A stretch of 64,000 bases of DNA from Gerris lacustris (taxonomy: Eukaryota > Arthropoda > Insecta > Hemiptera > Gerridae), in the NCBI GenBank assembly GCA_951217055.1, contig OX578285.1:47990024-48054023 (forward strand). The letters are read 5' to 3'. The first letter of the stretch is position 1; each line of letters starts with the position of its first letter. The position numbers and the translations under genes were made by a program. Positions 34,374-46,100 of this stretch are shown here, piece by piece. A model generated the notes under the pieces. The model did no database searches. It was not told the DNA's origin and worked only from the letters and a program-made list of their open reading frames with translations.

Positions 34374-35080
34374 CTAAGTACAGATTACTTTGACGTGACG
34401 TGTTCCCACGTCACGTCAAATAACATGGGACCACGTCAGACATGAAGCGGTGTTCACATTGTTCTGACGTCAGACACATGAAAGAACACACTTCGCACTT
34501 GTTGCTTCTCCCTTCAGTTGGTTTTGAGCCTTCTACCATGAATGTTCTCCATGTTTTTGACATGCTGGACGAAGAAATGGCTGCTCTGTGTACTGCAGCC
34601 ATTTATTCTTCTAGAGAATGGATACATCCAATCAATGCAGAGCGAGAAGAATTCGGGGAGTTTTATAATTTAATGCCACAGCTTATAGAAGGAGCCTCCT
34701 TTTGTGAATTTTGATTTCTATATTCCCGGTGTGTAGGGTCGTATAACACCGGATTCGCCCGAACATATTCAATTAACATGTCTTCTTCCATCTTCAAAAA
34801 AAAAAATCACTAAAAAACGGTATGTAAAAAATGTACAGAGAGTAGTAAAATATAGCACCTGACTCTTCTGATGCCTTCCCACGACTGAAGAAATATCTGG
34901 AAGTTTAGATATCCCTCCCACGCGTCATAAGGCATGTGGCGTCAGATAGCATCATACCACACGTTCCCACGTCACGTCAGAACAATGTGAACATAGACTC
35001 ACAAAACCCTGTGTTACTTTTTTATATCACACGCATTATGACGTGGGCCCATGTAACGTCAGAATAGTCTGTACCCACCT
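34374..35080 (+). mobile_element. PIF/Harbinger-derived element with transposase 5' remnant
   Basis: The left end GTACAGATTACTTTGACGTG is mirrored by the right end (CGTCAGAATAGTCTGTAC). A second inverted pair lies inside (GTTCACATTGTTCTGACGTC / GACGTCAG-AACAATGTGAAC type, 34450 and 34970). The plus frame 34540-34714 reads MNVLHVFDMLDEEMAALCTA then REWIHPINAEREEFGEFYNL. This is the WxHPIN..R...GEF..L signature of the Harbinger transposase N-terminus. It ends in a TGA before any catalytic residue. The flanks are TAA and TTA, so the duplication is not exact. Confidence 0.75.
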
Positions 35081-35970
35081 TTACTCAAATAACTGTTTCC
35101 AGTTTCATATCTCCAAAGACCAGGCCATACCTTCACTTAACAATATTGTCCAGTCGGCAAAGACATTTTACCTCAAAACCCTGTTTGTCAAGACTAATTT
35201 GTTTGTTCTCTTCCTTTTGACTCCTAAATTATAATTAAAAAGGTTAAAAAGTGCGCTAATGGCTTTTTAATTATCTAAATAAACAATTAAAATATGAATA
35301 TATGTTAACTTAAATTAGCTGAAAACTGTGCTGGATAGAACAAAAAAACACAAGATTTATGGAAATTGAGTGTTAAAGTTTGAACATTAACAATGGAAAA
35401 CCTTATTTTATAATTTATTTTGTGACTTTTGAATGCTAAATTTGGAAAATTAGGAAAAAGATAGTTACTTGTAGCTGACCAGCTTGAAAAATATGAACAT
35501 ATCAAGCCTTTCAAATCTTTGTGATAACGTTTCCTGTCGAAGCCATTTATTTTTATATGTGTATTTATCTCTTTTGAATATTGTTTAGCAGTATGTTTAC
35601 AATTTTATAGGTTTGTCTTCAGGTGACTTGAAAATCCATGGCATTTTTGTATTTTTTAATTTAAGATATCCATGCGCAATAGGTGGATTGTTCTATGACT
35701 CAGATAAAAATTGATTAAATCATCGGAAACATACTAAGTTTGAAAAACCCCCTTATAAAATATCTTGCATAGCAATTTAAGTGAAAAAGTTTTGATGCGA
35801 TAGTCTAAACAAATACTTGATCACTAGCTGCATTAAAAATATCGTCCGTAATGATCAACCTAATGATCTTTAACTTACAGTATACATGACAATATTAGCT
35901 TGTCTTTAGTTTGATCCATGGTTTTGAGTTTGCCAACATTCCCTTACTTTGTATTGATTTAGTAATACTA
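35081..35970. other. No gene seen
   Basis: AT-rich intergenic sequence. No supported feature. Confidence 0.5.
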
Positions 35971-36554
35971 CGAGAAGGGATTGATAAGTAAGGTCTCCCA
36001 ATTTCTATTTGTAATTCAGGAAGCAATAAAAATTATTAATTAGCATAAAAGTGAAGTAAATTTATTTAAGTTTTAAGGGAAATTATCATTTTTCAACATA
36101 ATCACTGTTAAGAACTCCTCCAAACGTGTAATCCATTTTTTCAATCTGTTGACAAAAAAATTCCACTTTTTGATTTTTAATCTGTGACCGCACTTCATCA
36201 TCTGTCGAAAAGTTTTGACCTTTAAGGTGTTCTTTCAACTGATGGACCAGTCCAACAGACTTTTGGCTTTTCCCCAAGTTGAAAGAACACCTTAAAGGTC
36301 AAAACTTTTCGACAGATGATGAAGTGCGGTCACGGATTAAAAAACAAAACATATAATTTTTCATCAACAGATTGAATAAATGGATTTCACGTTTGGAGGA
36401 GTTTGTTACTTTAAACAGGTATTGTGTTGAAAAATTAAAACTGTTATTTGAAACTTAAATAAATTTTCTTCACTTTTATGCTAATTATTAATTTTTTATT
36501 GCTTCCTGAATTACAAATAAAAATTGGGAGACCTTGCTTATCAATCCCCCCTTG
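35971..36554. mobile_element. Palindromic mariner: two inverted 3' halves
   Basis: Arms of ~285 bp mirror each other around 36262, and TA flanks both ends (35969-35970 and 36555-36556). The outer sequence GATTGATAAGTAAGGTCTCC resembles mariner termini. The left arm, minus strand (36277-36086), encodes LKEHLKGQNFSTDDEVRSQI and ends GGVLNSDYVEK then stop, the C-terminus of mariner transposases. The right arm repeats it in the opposite orientation with more damage. So the element is a fold-back built from two copies of a mariner 3' end. Confidence 0.85.
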
Positions 36555-36556
36555 TA

Positions 36557-38039
36557 CTAATGTCTTTGTCCCATTAAAATATACTTCCTGAGGTTGATTT
36601 TATTCAATTTGACATCAAAATACTTTACTTAAATTTATTTAATTAGTTGTGCTTGCAAACGATTGGTTAAATGAACAAATATCTAATAACAAATTATCAA
36701 CAGTTCAAATCACAGTACTAAATATTTTTGTTTCCTCCTTTTTTTAATTTTATGTTGGTTTATTTATCGTAATTATCTTGCGTTTAAAATAAGATTTAAA
36801 AAGTAAATATTTATATATATTTTTAATGCAGGCACTGATAAATAATGAAATGGTTGTTTTCATTTAAGGAACATTTATATATCTTTGTATGTATATTTGT
36901 TATTTTTTGTATTCCTGAAAGAAGAAAGTACCTAACCTTGTAACAAGTACAAAGATTAAGTATTACCATCCTTTCAAAATAATCACACTTTAGTACCTTA
37001 AATAATGTATTTATCATTATTAGCTAATAAGTAAACGATGAGTCTATGAAAGGCTATACTGTGACGTTTGATGGTACTAACTGCTTTCCTTGCATATAAA
37101 ATAAGTTGTTCCTGTGATTATGAAGCTTTACTTAGTAAGTCTTGCTGTTACCGTTTATCTTAGCTTCACTTTGAAGACTTCTTCGGTAAATAGGTTTAGC
37201 TCTTAATTGAAACTTTTTTTTTATCTACTCTAAGCATTTATTTATTTATTATGAATATGATTTTAAAATTTTTTATTAAATACCGCAAAGAATTGTTTAT
37301 GCTATTAATAATTTAATTTTCTCAGTTCCCTTATTTATTATTTATTTTATAAAGATGTATAATTTTTTTTTTTATTATTATTAAATATTTTAAGTGTCAC
37401 AGTTTAAGATGTTTTAAGACTCTGTAGATTTACTAAAGAAAGTTTATGGCTAGTTCTATTGTTGATGGATTTTTCCTTACAAGCATCTTCGACGTGGCAG
37501 AATCTAGATTATACTTAGATTAAAATGTCCAAAGACTGTAATAGACTAAACGTACTTCTAGTTATAAATTTGATTTCTTTGTGTTGTTTAATTTATTCTT
37601 TGTTTGACTACCTACTGTTTAAGACTGTTAACTTTTTTCTAAATTTTATGATGTTACACTTACATCATTTGATGTATTTTTGTATTTTTCTATCTTTAAG
37701 CTTGAAATATACTTGAATGTTTACCATTTGTTTATTTTTATTACAACCTGAAGGCGCAGCGATAATTCACCTTGTGTTGAAAAGTAAATTGGTAAGTTGT
37801 TACTTATAAAAGAAAATTAATTTACATTTTAAATGTTTTTAAACGTTTTATTGTGTAATGACATGTTAAGCATGTTTACTTTAATTAAGTGGCTAAAACA
37901 GGTTAATTAGATTGGTGAAGAGATGAGACTTTAATCTTCAAGCTATGTGTGGGTAAAATAGCAAGAAAAGTTAGGACTTGTGTATTGTGTAGCCTAACTA
38001 ACACTGCCAAAAGGTTACCAGATAAGGAATAAATCGGTC
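36557..38039. other. No gene seen
   Basis: Very AT-rich. Short open frames lack recognisable domains. Confidence 0.5.
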
Positions 38040-38712
38040 CGAGACAACTCAGGCAAACTTTTTCATATACGAGTTTATAATTATTTAGCCCGGTGTTTTC
38101 CATTTATTAGTTTTCAAGTTTTCATGGGTACATTTAATTATTATTGAACAATATATCAAAATTGGTGCCACGGCCGAAGGCCGATTTGAAATGTAGTAAA
38201 AACAATCTATGTATTCCTTATTATGTTTGGATGTAAATATTTATTTCAATAAATGGCAATTAAATTAAATATATCATTAATCTTAAAAATAACTTCTCCT
38301 CGGCGGGGAATCAAACCCAGCCTCTCTCTGTCCAGGTTTAAAACTATTTTCTTAGGAACTAGATTTTTCTCGGGAGAACAACTTATATTGCTAGATTCGT
38401 ATTTAAATAAACTTAATTTAAGAATTTTTCAATCAAAATTGTCTGAACCGTTTTCGAGAAATAATTTTTTGGGGGGGTCCCAAATTTGGAGCTAAATTCA
38501 TTTATCAATTTTGTCTTGGGGTATGATTTTTCTGGTTATGTATGCCAAATTTCGTCAAAATCGACCAAGTAGTTTAGGCTCCACGTGTCTGCACAGAGGA
38601 CAGACAGACGTTTTAAAAAACTCTTTTTGGACTGAGGGGACCTTGATATGTGTAAATCCGTCAAAATGGAATTTTCACACCATCACAATACTTTCTCTTT
38701 ATATGAAAAAGT
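38040..38712 (+). repeat. Dispersed repeat, copy 2
   Basis: Same family as 26510-27075. This copy also shows GGGGAATCAAACCCAGCCTC (38306) and GGACAGACAGACG (38599) near its 3' part, which suggests a retroposon, but no coding is seen. Confidence 0.7.
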
Positions 38713-39342
38713 TAAAAAAATCTATAAACTAGATATAAGTCTAAAAGATAGCAATAATGGTTTACAGGCCTACCAGTTGTTACCAAAAAGGTACTGATAA
38801 TAGTTGTTGCCCTCCAGAAATTGGCATTGTGAACATTATGGAAAGATATACTTTAAAAGTGGCATTCGCCACCTTATATATGTCATAATAATATCGAAAA
38901 TTAAAATTTTTACCTTAACACACAACTTTGTAATTGAATATTTTACTTAAAATAATATTTAACCTTCAAGTGGTCACAACTTTTAGAATTCTGTTGGCGG
39001 TCGTGCAGTGGTGTTTATACCGCACTTCAATTACGCTCCATTTTGTCAGGAATAATTTACCTTTCCATTGATTATTATGAGGAATTGATTGGAAAAATGA
39101 ATAATTAGCACGTAAAACAAAAAACTTAAATGAATTAACCTGTAGATTGGTGGTGTTTACTCTACTCAGACATCCGGTTACGTTAATTGACACATTGTAA
39201 CTGAATGCTGACCGAACCGATTGGACAGAATGTAAGATGTGAGCGATCTGGCATGTCAATAGTTTACTAATTAATAGCAGAGTCTTATTTTGCTGGTAAC
39301 TCCCAGTAGATCACCATTATACTTGATAATTCATGGACTGAA

Positions 39343-39466
39343 AAAAATAATCTTTCGATCAGCTTCCCATTTGTCACAATACTGGGTGGACATTGAGGGG
39401 GCCTGGTCTGGGAATCAAACCCAGTGTCACCCATCCAACTACTGACCTTGCCTGATGCTGCTTACC
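39343..39466 (-). mobile_element. SINE with 5S rRNA-derived head
   Basis: On the minus strand, 39466-39400 reads TAAGCAGCATCAGGCAAGGT then CAGTAGTTGGATGGGTGACA. This follows the 3' half of 5S rRNA (TAAGCAAC-TCGGGC-TGGT-AGTACTTGGATGGGTGACC). A body starting TCAATGTCCACCCAGTATTG and a T-rich end follow. Only the 3' half of the 5S-like part is present, so it is 5' truncated. The body start is shared with 46118. Confidence 0.7.
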
Positions 39467-39529
39467 TTCAATGATTGTATGCTAATTGCCTTCCTACTCG
39501 TGCTTCACTTGCATAGAGACATTAAGAAT

Positions 39530-39640
39530 TGAATGAATTTCGTACAGCAAATGCTCGCTCTTTATGAGGAAAATGAAGACATGATGGCGCTGATGAGTGA
39601 TGAGGCCCATTTCCACCTTAACAGTTGAGTTAACAACAAC
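39530..39640 (+). pseudogene. mariner (DD41D-like) transposase fragment
   Basis: The frame reads LYEENEDMMALMSDEAHFHLNS, then a TGA, then VNNNSPQKG. SDEAHFHLxGYVNKQN is the segment around the first catalytic Asp in this transposase branch. The stop, and the loss of sequence before and after, make it a relic. It is a separate insertion from the one at 32742. Confidence 0.65.
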
Positions 39641-39739
39641 TCTCCTCAAAAGGGAGCAGCTTGATAGAGGGAATTTCAAGCAACGACTTCTGAATGCGTC
39701 AACGAAAACAAGCACCACATGCAAGATGTAATTTTTCAA

Positions 39740-41449
39740 TCAAATCATTTTCAAATGGTATGTTCTTACAAATGATATCATATTTATTAATTAATTTAAA
39801 AAAAACCAACATATTCCCATGCCTCGCCTTGTATTTTCACTGTCAACAAAATCTGCCATAATTATAAATGCAAACAAGCCAGATGAATCAAAAAGTGGTT
39901 GAAATGAAGGGCAACACACTAAAACGGTTGTTCATGTTCATCCTCCATCCTCACATGAAAGTAAGAAAATATTGCTTAAATTGAGGTTAAAACCACATTT
40001 TGGGGGAGTCCCTAATTGTAGGTATATACTAGCTCTTAGTACTTATTAAAAAAACACTGAAGTGAGATGTACATTTACGGCCTCCTTTCATTTTCATCCC
40101 TTCTTTTTTATTTTCAATATGTATACTAGTTTTTTTAACCTCAGTCTTTCGACATTTGTCAAACTAGTCGGTGTCGGTGTATTTATTGGTTTAAATCCTA
40201 AAATAATTTCTGTTTACCAAGGTTCCCCAGCACAACATTAACAATATTTGTGCGTTTGGTTTACTTTAGTGCCAATTTCGTTACACCTGCCAATCTAATC
40301 AAAATATATTTTATTTTAGTTAATGCCAATTTTCTATTGCGGAGGTTTCACGTCACATTGACAATATTCGTGCGAGGAGCATGTGGTTTTACTTCAGTGC
40401 TTAGTGTGTTTAAATTTTTGAACAAGTTTTACACGACCAATTATATATATATATATTTTTTTTAAAGTTTTGTAAGGAAAAAAAAATATATATGTTTATC
40501 TTAATTGCAAGATTTATTTACATTATATTAGTTATTATATTGGCTAATCTGCAGTGATCAATACAGTCGAGAATCGCTTGGCGGCCCAATTTCGCTTGAT
40601 ATAGACATTTTAGAGATGATATCCCTTCGTCAAAACAAAATAATATTTGAGTGAGCCTATGTAACCTCTTCTCTTAGATGGCTGGGTAATTGCAGTTTAA
40701 CCTATTTATTTGTACATTAAATTTTTAATTCTATTATAATAAGTTCTGTAGGGATAATAAATCACACAACAAAATTATCACTTTTAATGACGCATTTAAT
40801 CGTAGGTACTCATTATTTAATTTTTTTTTTTTTTTCGTTATTCACAAAGTGACGTTGGTTTGGTACCAACTTTTCTCGCGTCATATTATGACAGCCTATA
40901 GATTATTCTGAAGCGCGTATGAAACGCAGGCTATGAACTCACCTTTAAATACAAAAAGGTTTGAGTTTAGGAGATTCAAACGGTTTTATACATCGATATA
41001 ATAATATAAGGGGTAGCTTTTATCTCCAATTAAAGGTAAAAGGAAATCATAAATCGATATTACAATATAAAAAGAAGAGAATATATTAACATTTATTTAC
41101 ATGGCATAAATGAAAAGAAGTCTAATGCGATTATTTATGTATATACAAGCCGTTAAGCCCGTGGCAACGGCATAATTTTACATTTAGAAAAAAAGTAAAA
41201 ATTAAGTAAATTATTTAGATAAGTTATTATATCTATTTGAAGACCAACAAATCAAAACAAACATTTATTTTTATTGGAATAAAAGTGGTTGCTTATAACA
41301 AATCATTTCGAGGTGCGTCGTCGGGACACTACTCGATTATATAAATAATAATTTAACTCTCATTTACAATGAATGCGTGAAGATATAAGTACAAGAATTT
41401 ATACGTTTACATTATAATACTTATGGTGTAATGTTAATCATGAAACATC
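39740..41449. other. No gene seen
   Basis: AT-rich intergenic sequence. CAGTCGAGAATCGCTTGGCG at 40563 vaguely resembles a pogo terminus, but no partner end was found. Confidence 0.45.
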
Positions 41450-41941
41450 CAGTGGCGTATCCAGCGACTAGGTCTGGGGGGGGGGGACATTCTAAATCAG
41501 TTTATTGGGATGGGGGGGGGGGGGGGTATTACAAGAAAAGGGAACTACTTATTCAACAAAGCAGCTGCCCCCCCCCCAAAAAAATGTACAACTAATAAAC
41601 AAAAAAAAATCTCCGCGCCCAAGTAAGTACAACTGTTTTAGAACGTATTCGTTAGAAAATTATATGCTGATGCTAATTGCAGTACAATATCTTACTGTAA
41701 GTCATGGGCGTCGTCTGCAGTTTATTATTGGGGGGGGATATATGGCGGGGGGTCCAGGGGCCCTCCCCCGGAAAATTTTGAAAATATGACCTCTCAAAAC
41801 AGCTGAGGTGAAATTGAATATGAGGTGAATGTAAAAAATATGTATTAAAAAGAAATACGACGGTTTATTTTAATTTATTAGGTCTGGGGGGGGGGGGGGA
41901 GCACGTGGACCCTGTGCCCCCCCCCCCTCGATAAGCCACTG
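41450..41941. mobile_element. hAT-like element with several poly-G/poly-C tracts
   Basis: Left end CAGTGGCGTATCCAGCGACT, right end (reverse complement) CAGTGGCTTATCGAGG. Inside lie G-runs at 41477-41487, 41514-41526 and 41886-41899 and C-runs at 41571 and 41917. The stretch GGGCCCTCCCCCGGAAAATT, then TTGAAAATATGACCTCTCAA (41757-41800), recurs at 47140-47185. No 8-bp duplication is seen. Confidence 0.6.
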
Positions 41942-42027
41942 ATAATATTTTACATAATTTATTTTTTTATGGATTTAATTCCTTGCAATGGTTAGACATA
42001 AACTTTAATTTAAAATGAGATATTGTA

Positions 42028-42611
42028 ATAGTACATTACGCGTCGAGTGCGGAAAGTAGCATTTTGCATGCGAGTGTGGAGTTTGCACCCGAGCGACAGC
42101 GAGGGTAGTAAAACCACACGAGCAATGCAAAATGCCGTTTTCGCACGGGTTGCGTACCGTACTTTATCTACGATTGTTAGATTTAAATAATAAATACAGA
42201 AAAAAATAAACTTGCTGTATGTAAGTTCGTATCTCTTCTCTTGATAAAGATGGCATTAATCTTGAGTTGTATTTTTTGCCAAATTAATTATTTCTGGAGG
42301 AGTATTACTCTCTACATTTTCGTCAAAGCCACTTGATTCATTCATTGTTTTTCACTAAAAACTCTATATAAACAGTTACTTTATTAAAAAGAATAGCAAA
42401 TTAGTTTTGTTAAATGTAAACAAACTCGCTAATCGTGCGTAAAGCTGAAGAATTCCTCTTCTTTACCGCGCTAGCGTGGTAAAGAAGAGGAATTCTTCAG
42501 AACTATGAGACGCGCATGCGCAATGAATACAAGTACGTAAATAATCACTTTCTACGCATCTAAACAGAGATATAATGTTTATATTTCGTATCAATCGTAG
42601 ATAAAGTTCTT
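42028..42611 (-). mobile_element. Hairpin-rich dispersed repeat, copy 3 (most complete)
   Basis: It shows (a) an inverted-repeat block at 42028-42170 with arms around GCATTTTGCATGCGAGTGTG and CCACACGAGCAATGCAAAAT. It also has (b) a 16-bp inverted pair ACTTTATCTACGATTG (42165) / CAATCGTAGATAAAGT (42592). Next is (c) a perfect 23-bp inverted repeat at 42445-42467 / 42478-42500 (CTGAAGAATTCCTCTTCTTT). Last is (d) a minus-strand frame near 42345 reading MNESSGFDENVESNTPPEII then NLAKNTTQD, related to the frame in copy 1. It lies just downstream of the GPCR stop codon. Confidence 0.7.
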
Positions 42612-42925
42612 TTTACGTCGTCATAAAAAACATGCCGCAAGATATACAAGGTACACGTAAAAAGGATTATACATAAAAATTATAATTTATAAAGGTAAGT
42701 ATCATTGAAAATGGTAAAAGTTGTATGCGTAAGAAATCTTTACTTAGATAATGTTTATAATATAAAAAAAGAAAATAAATTCTTTCAGTTTTGACGAATA
42801 CATAAAGGGAGATCTGTAGGGTTAATATTATTTGCTATCACTATCACTATGCGTCGAATTCTAAAATTACTAGAAAAGAATCCCAGTTAGACCTGGGAAA
42901 TAATTATTTAATCCGTCAGCGTATA

Positions 42926-43130
42926 TCAACGTAATGGAATATCGGCCGATCCTTCAGTCGTAACTTCGTCGTCGGTGTCTTGCTCGCTCCAAATTTTCGC
43001 GCACGGTAAGCAGATGTTGGTAACGAACGAGTTAGAACAGGTTAAAGATCGTACGACTCTTCTCCGAGTCAAAACCATTAAAATGAAAATGATTGGACCC
43101 TGAAGGCTGTTTAGTACGTCAGCAACATAC
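42926..43130 (-). CDS. GPCR exon 7: TM7 and cytoplasmic tail
   Basis: Acceptor GTTGCAG|GTA. Translation LYVADVLNSLQGPIIFILMV LTRRRVVRSL-type. The LNSLQG motif and basic RRR end of TM7 are followed by a 45-residue tail with an acidic EQDTDDEVTTE stretch, ending at TGA (42926). Confidence 0.92.
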
Positions 43131-46100
43131 CTGCAACACGTTTCCAAATTATATTCTTATATCTGGTTGACAACAAGTACATTAACTCATAAAATAAAAT
43201 CTTAGGTCTAATTATCACGTCATACGGTCATCCACGATTAGGCTCAACGACCCAACATTTCCATTACATTACCGTATCTTGAAAGCGTCAAATCTGACGT
43301 TTACTAATGAAATCAATTGCTATTACTTTTTACTTTTCTCTTTCATGCTTACCAGGCATGGTGGGGTAAAGCAAAACTCTGTTCTGGATAAAAGTAGCGC
43401 CTAATTGGTCTAATAAACAATAAACTAGACAACAAGGCTGTTGGGAGTCGTCGATGCACTCTATACAATAGTAGGAAAGATTATATTATTTAATTTGGGT
43501 CTTCAGGGGTTAATATAAAAACACTTCTTTAAGAAGGTGATATATCATCCCTTAATTGGGATATCTTCAAACCTTGTTATAAATTCAAGGTTTCATTTTA
43601 AATCTTCTTTACCAGTAATTTAGAATAAAGTCTAATACATCAGGGTCTAATCCATGATGTGAGTCAATAGAGCTCAATCAACTGACTCTCAGTTGGAGTA
43701 CAAATTACTGGTAAAGAAAATTTCAAAATGAAACATTGACTTCATAACAAGGTTTGGAGATATCCCAATTAAGGGATGAAACATCACCTTTTTTAAAGAA
43801 ATGTTTTTATAACCCCTTAAGACCCAAATTAAATAATATACTATTAAATTAATATTAAGGGGACAGCAAACGAAAAAATAGGAAAGAACCGTTTAGCCCT
43901 GGCTCCTAGTGACCTATTGCACCACAAATAATTATTATGAAACCAATAAGATAAAATACTTACAAATCAAGGCTAAATGCAAACGATGCAAGTTCAAAAA
44001 TCCATGTTAGTCCCATAGCAAGAAATAATTTTAAGTACAGTGATGTCCTACGAAAAAAATAAAAATAAAATAAATAATAATAATAAAATAAAACAATCTT
44101 TCTATTTATAAATGTTTTGTAAACAAAGGCGAGACCAGTGAGTTAAACAATATTCGTGGAAGGAGGTAGGAATATATTATTCTCCAATTCTCCCCTGAAA
44201 GTGGAAAATGGAGTTGTTGATAGTGCCAATATTATAGCGCTTTTTATAAAAGGAATGAGATAATTACTACGTTTCCATGATGTTTAAATACGGATTGAAT
44301 TCTGCTTTGGGATTTATCAAGCTAGGTGTTTCCGCGAGTAGAATTGAATCCGTTTTCAATACACTAATTAACAATAATAAATGATTTTGTAACCTTCACC
44401 TTTTATAACGAGGTTTGTTGTGTTTGTTTTCAAAAACCAAACTAAAAACGATAGTTAAAGATTATGTTTTTTGATTGAATGGAGTGTGTTGTATTGACAG
44501 AATTGTGTGACCTACAGTTTACCAATCAGTATGGAAACAATTTAAATCAGGACCAAGAGCAGATTTTGCTATCGAGGACTGCTTATGATCAGGCTGTTAA
44601 TGCTTCAAGTTCAATCGCAGAAGTGAGGGTTATCGTTATCAATAGTAGTTAATTCTTGAAGATGACAGCTCCATAATATCCACCAGTGTTAATGTAATGA
44701 AGTAATCAAATATTTAGGGCGTACAGGAGAAATGGTTTGTAATGAAACTGCTATTATAAAGCTTAATGATAATATGAATAAGTTAGTATCATCGAACTTA
44801 CTTAAACCAGACAAGAAACTTAACATTTTATGGCTTATAAACAGCACCACTGACTAAAATTCGTTCTGCATTTCTTGAAGGTGCAAGTGTTATCAAGTTA
44901 TCATACGGAGATGTACTAAAGCCATAGTAGGTCTGCCTGCTAATTCAACAACAGCAATGCTCAAGGCACCTCACCGATGGAGAGACCCGGCATTCATAGT
45001 TATTTGTGGGAAGGTCCCTTGCAACACCTGAGCAGTCTTCAAAAATTGAGAAGTGCTAACGAAGTGTAGTTGAAAATTCAGATTGTACTGACCGTCTCAA
45101 AATTCCAAGATTTTCAAAATCTTGGAGATCATATAGTACTTAAAAGATTCGTCATTCCCTTTAAGAAAAAACCTTTGAAGAATGGTCATAGTACAAACCA
45201 TGGCAAGGTATAGGTGTTTGTCGTTTTGAAGTTAATACCAAATCTAATTAATTTATTATGCAATATACAGATACTTACAGGATCTGAATAGACCCATGCT
45301 ATTAACTTGTGTCCCTTATGTGCTTATAAAGTATGTCCATCTTCGTGGTGTTTCAACAAGTGGCGGCCAGTATACAGGAGAATTGAGACACCTCTACACC
45401 AGATGCAGTAGAGAGAAAAAAACACCATCCCATGTGCTTGTTTATTGTCCGAATAACATGCTCATCATAACGTCAAACATAAGATCATTGGCTTTAAGGT
45501 GAAGTAAGGGTATATTTGCTACAACTAGTATTGATTTAGATGGTTCCAACTCGTATGCTGACATTATTGTTTATAAGGAGAATATTAAACAAGCGCTAGT
45601 AATTGACCCAACAGTTTCATGACCTACAGCAAGGCGAGAAGGTTCATCAAGGGGGAAAAGTATTTATTATGACAAATGTTTCAGTTATTACCAGGTAAAG
45701 GTTTTGGAAAAGCATGGTCTTAGAGAATATCAAGTCAAAGGACTTTGATTCAGGTCAAGAGTTGATACCTAAGTTTACAATAGATTTTTTGGAAGAAGTT
45801 TGTATTGAAAGAAAATAATTGGTGCGGATAGCTGAATCTATTATTTTAGTCTCTTTAGGTATCCTACATCAATTTAAATAATTGTCCTATCAAAAATTGT
45901 TATTTTATTTGATCTGACTGTTCGTTTATTTCTTTTAAACTAGTTTTTAAGTATATTATTTTAATTTAAAATTATTTTTAATTAAGTTAATGAATTATTG
46001 TCATTAAGAGACTAGTCAATAAGCTGTGTACTAGCAACTCATTAAAAAAAATGAGCTGCCCCACAAATGTTTTATTTTATAAATATATTCTCCTTTTTTA

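Noticed and set aside
40563..40640. pogo-like terminus CAGTCGAGAATCGCTTGGCG.
   Set aside because: No inverted partner end and no TA-bounded unit could be found.
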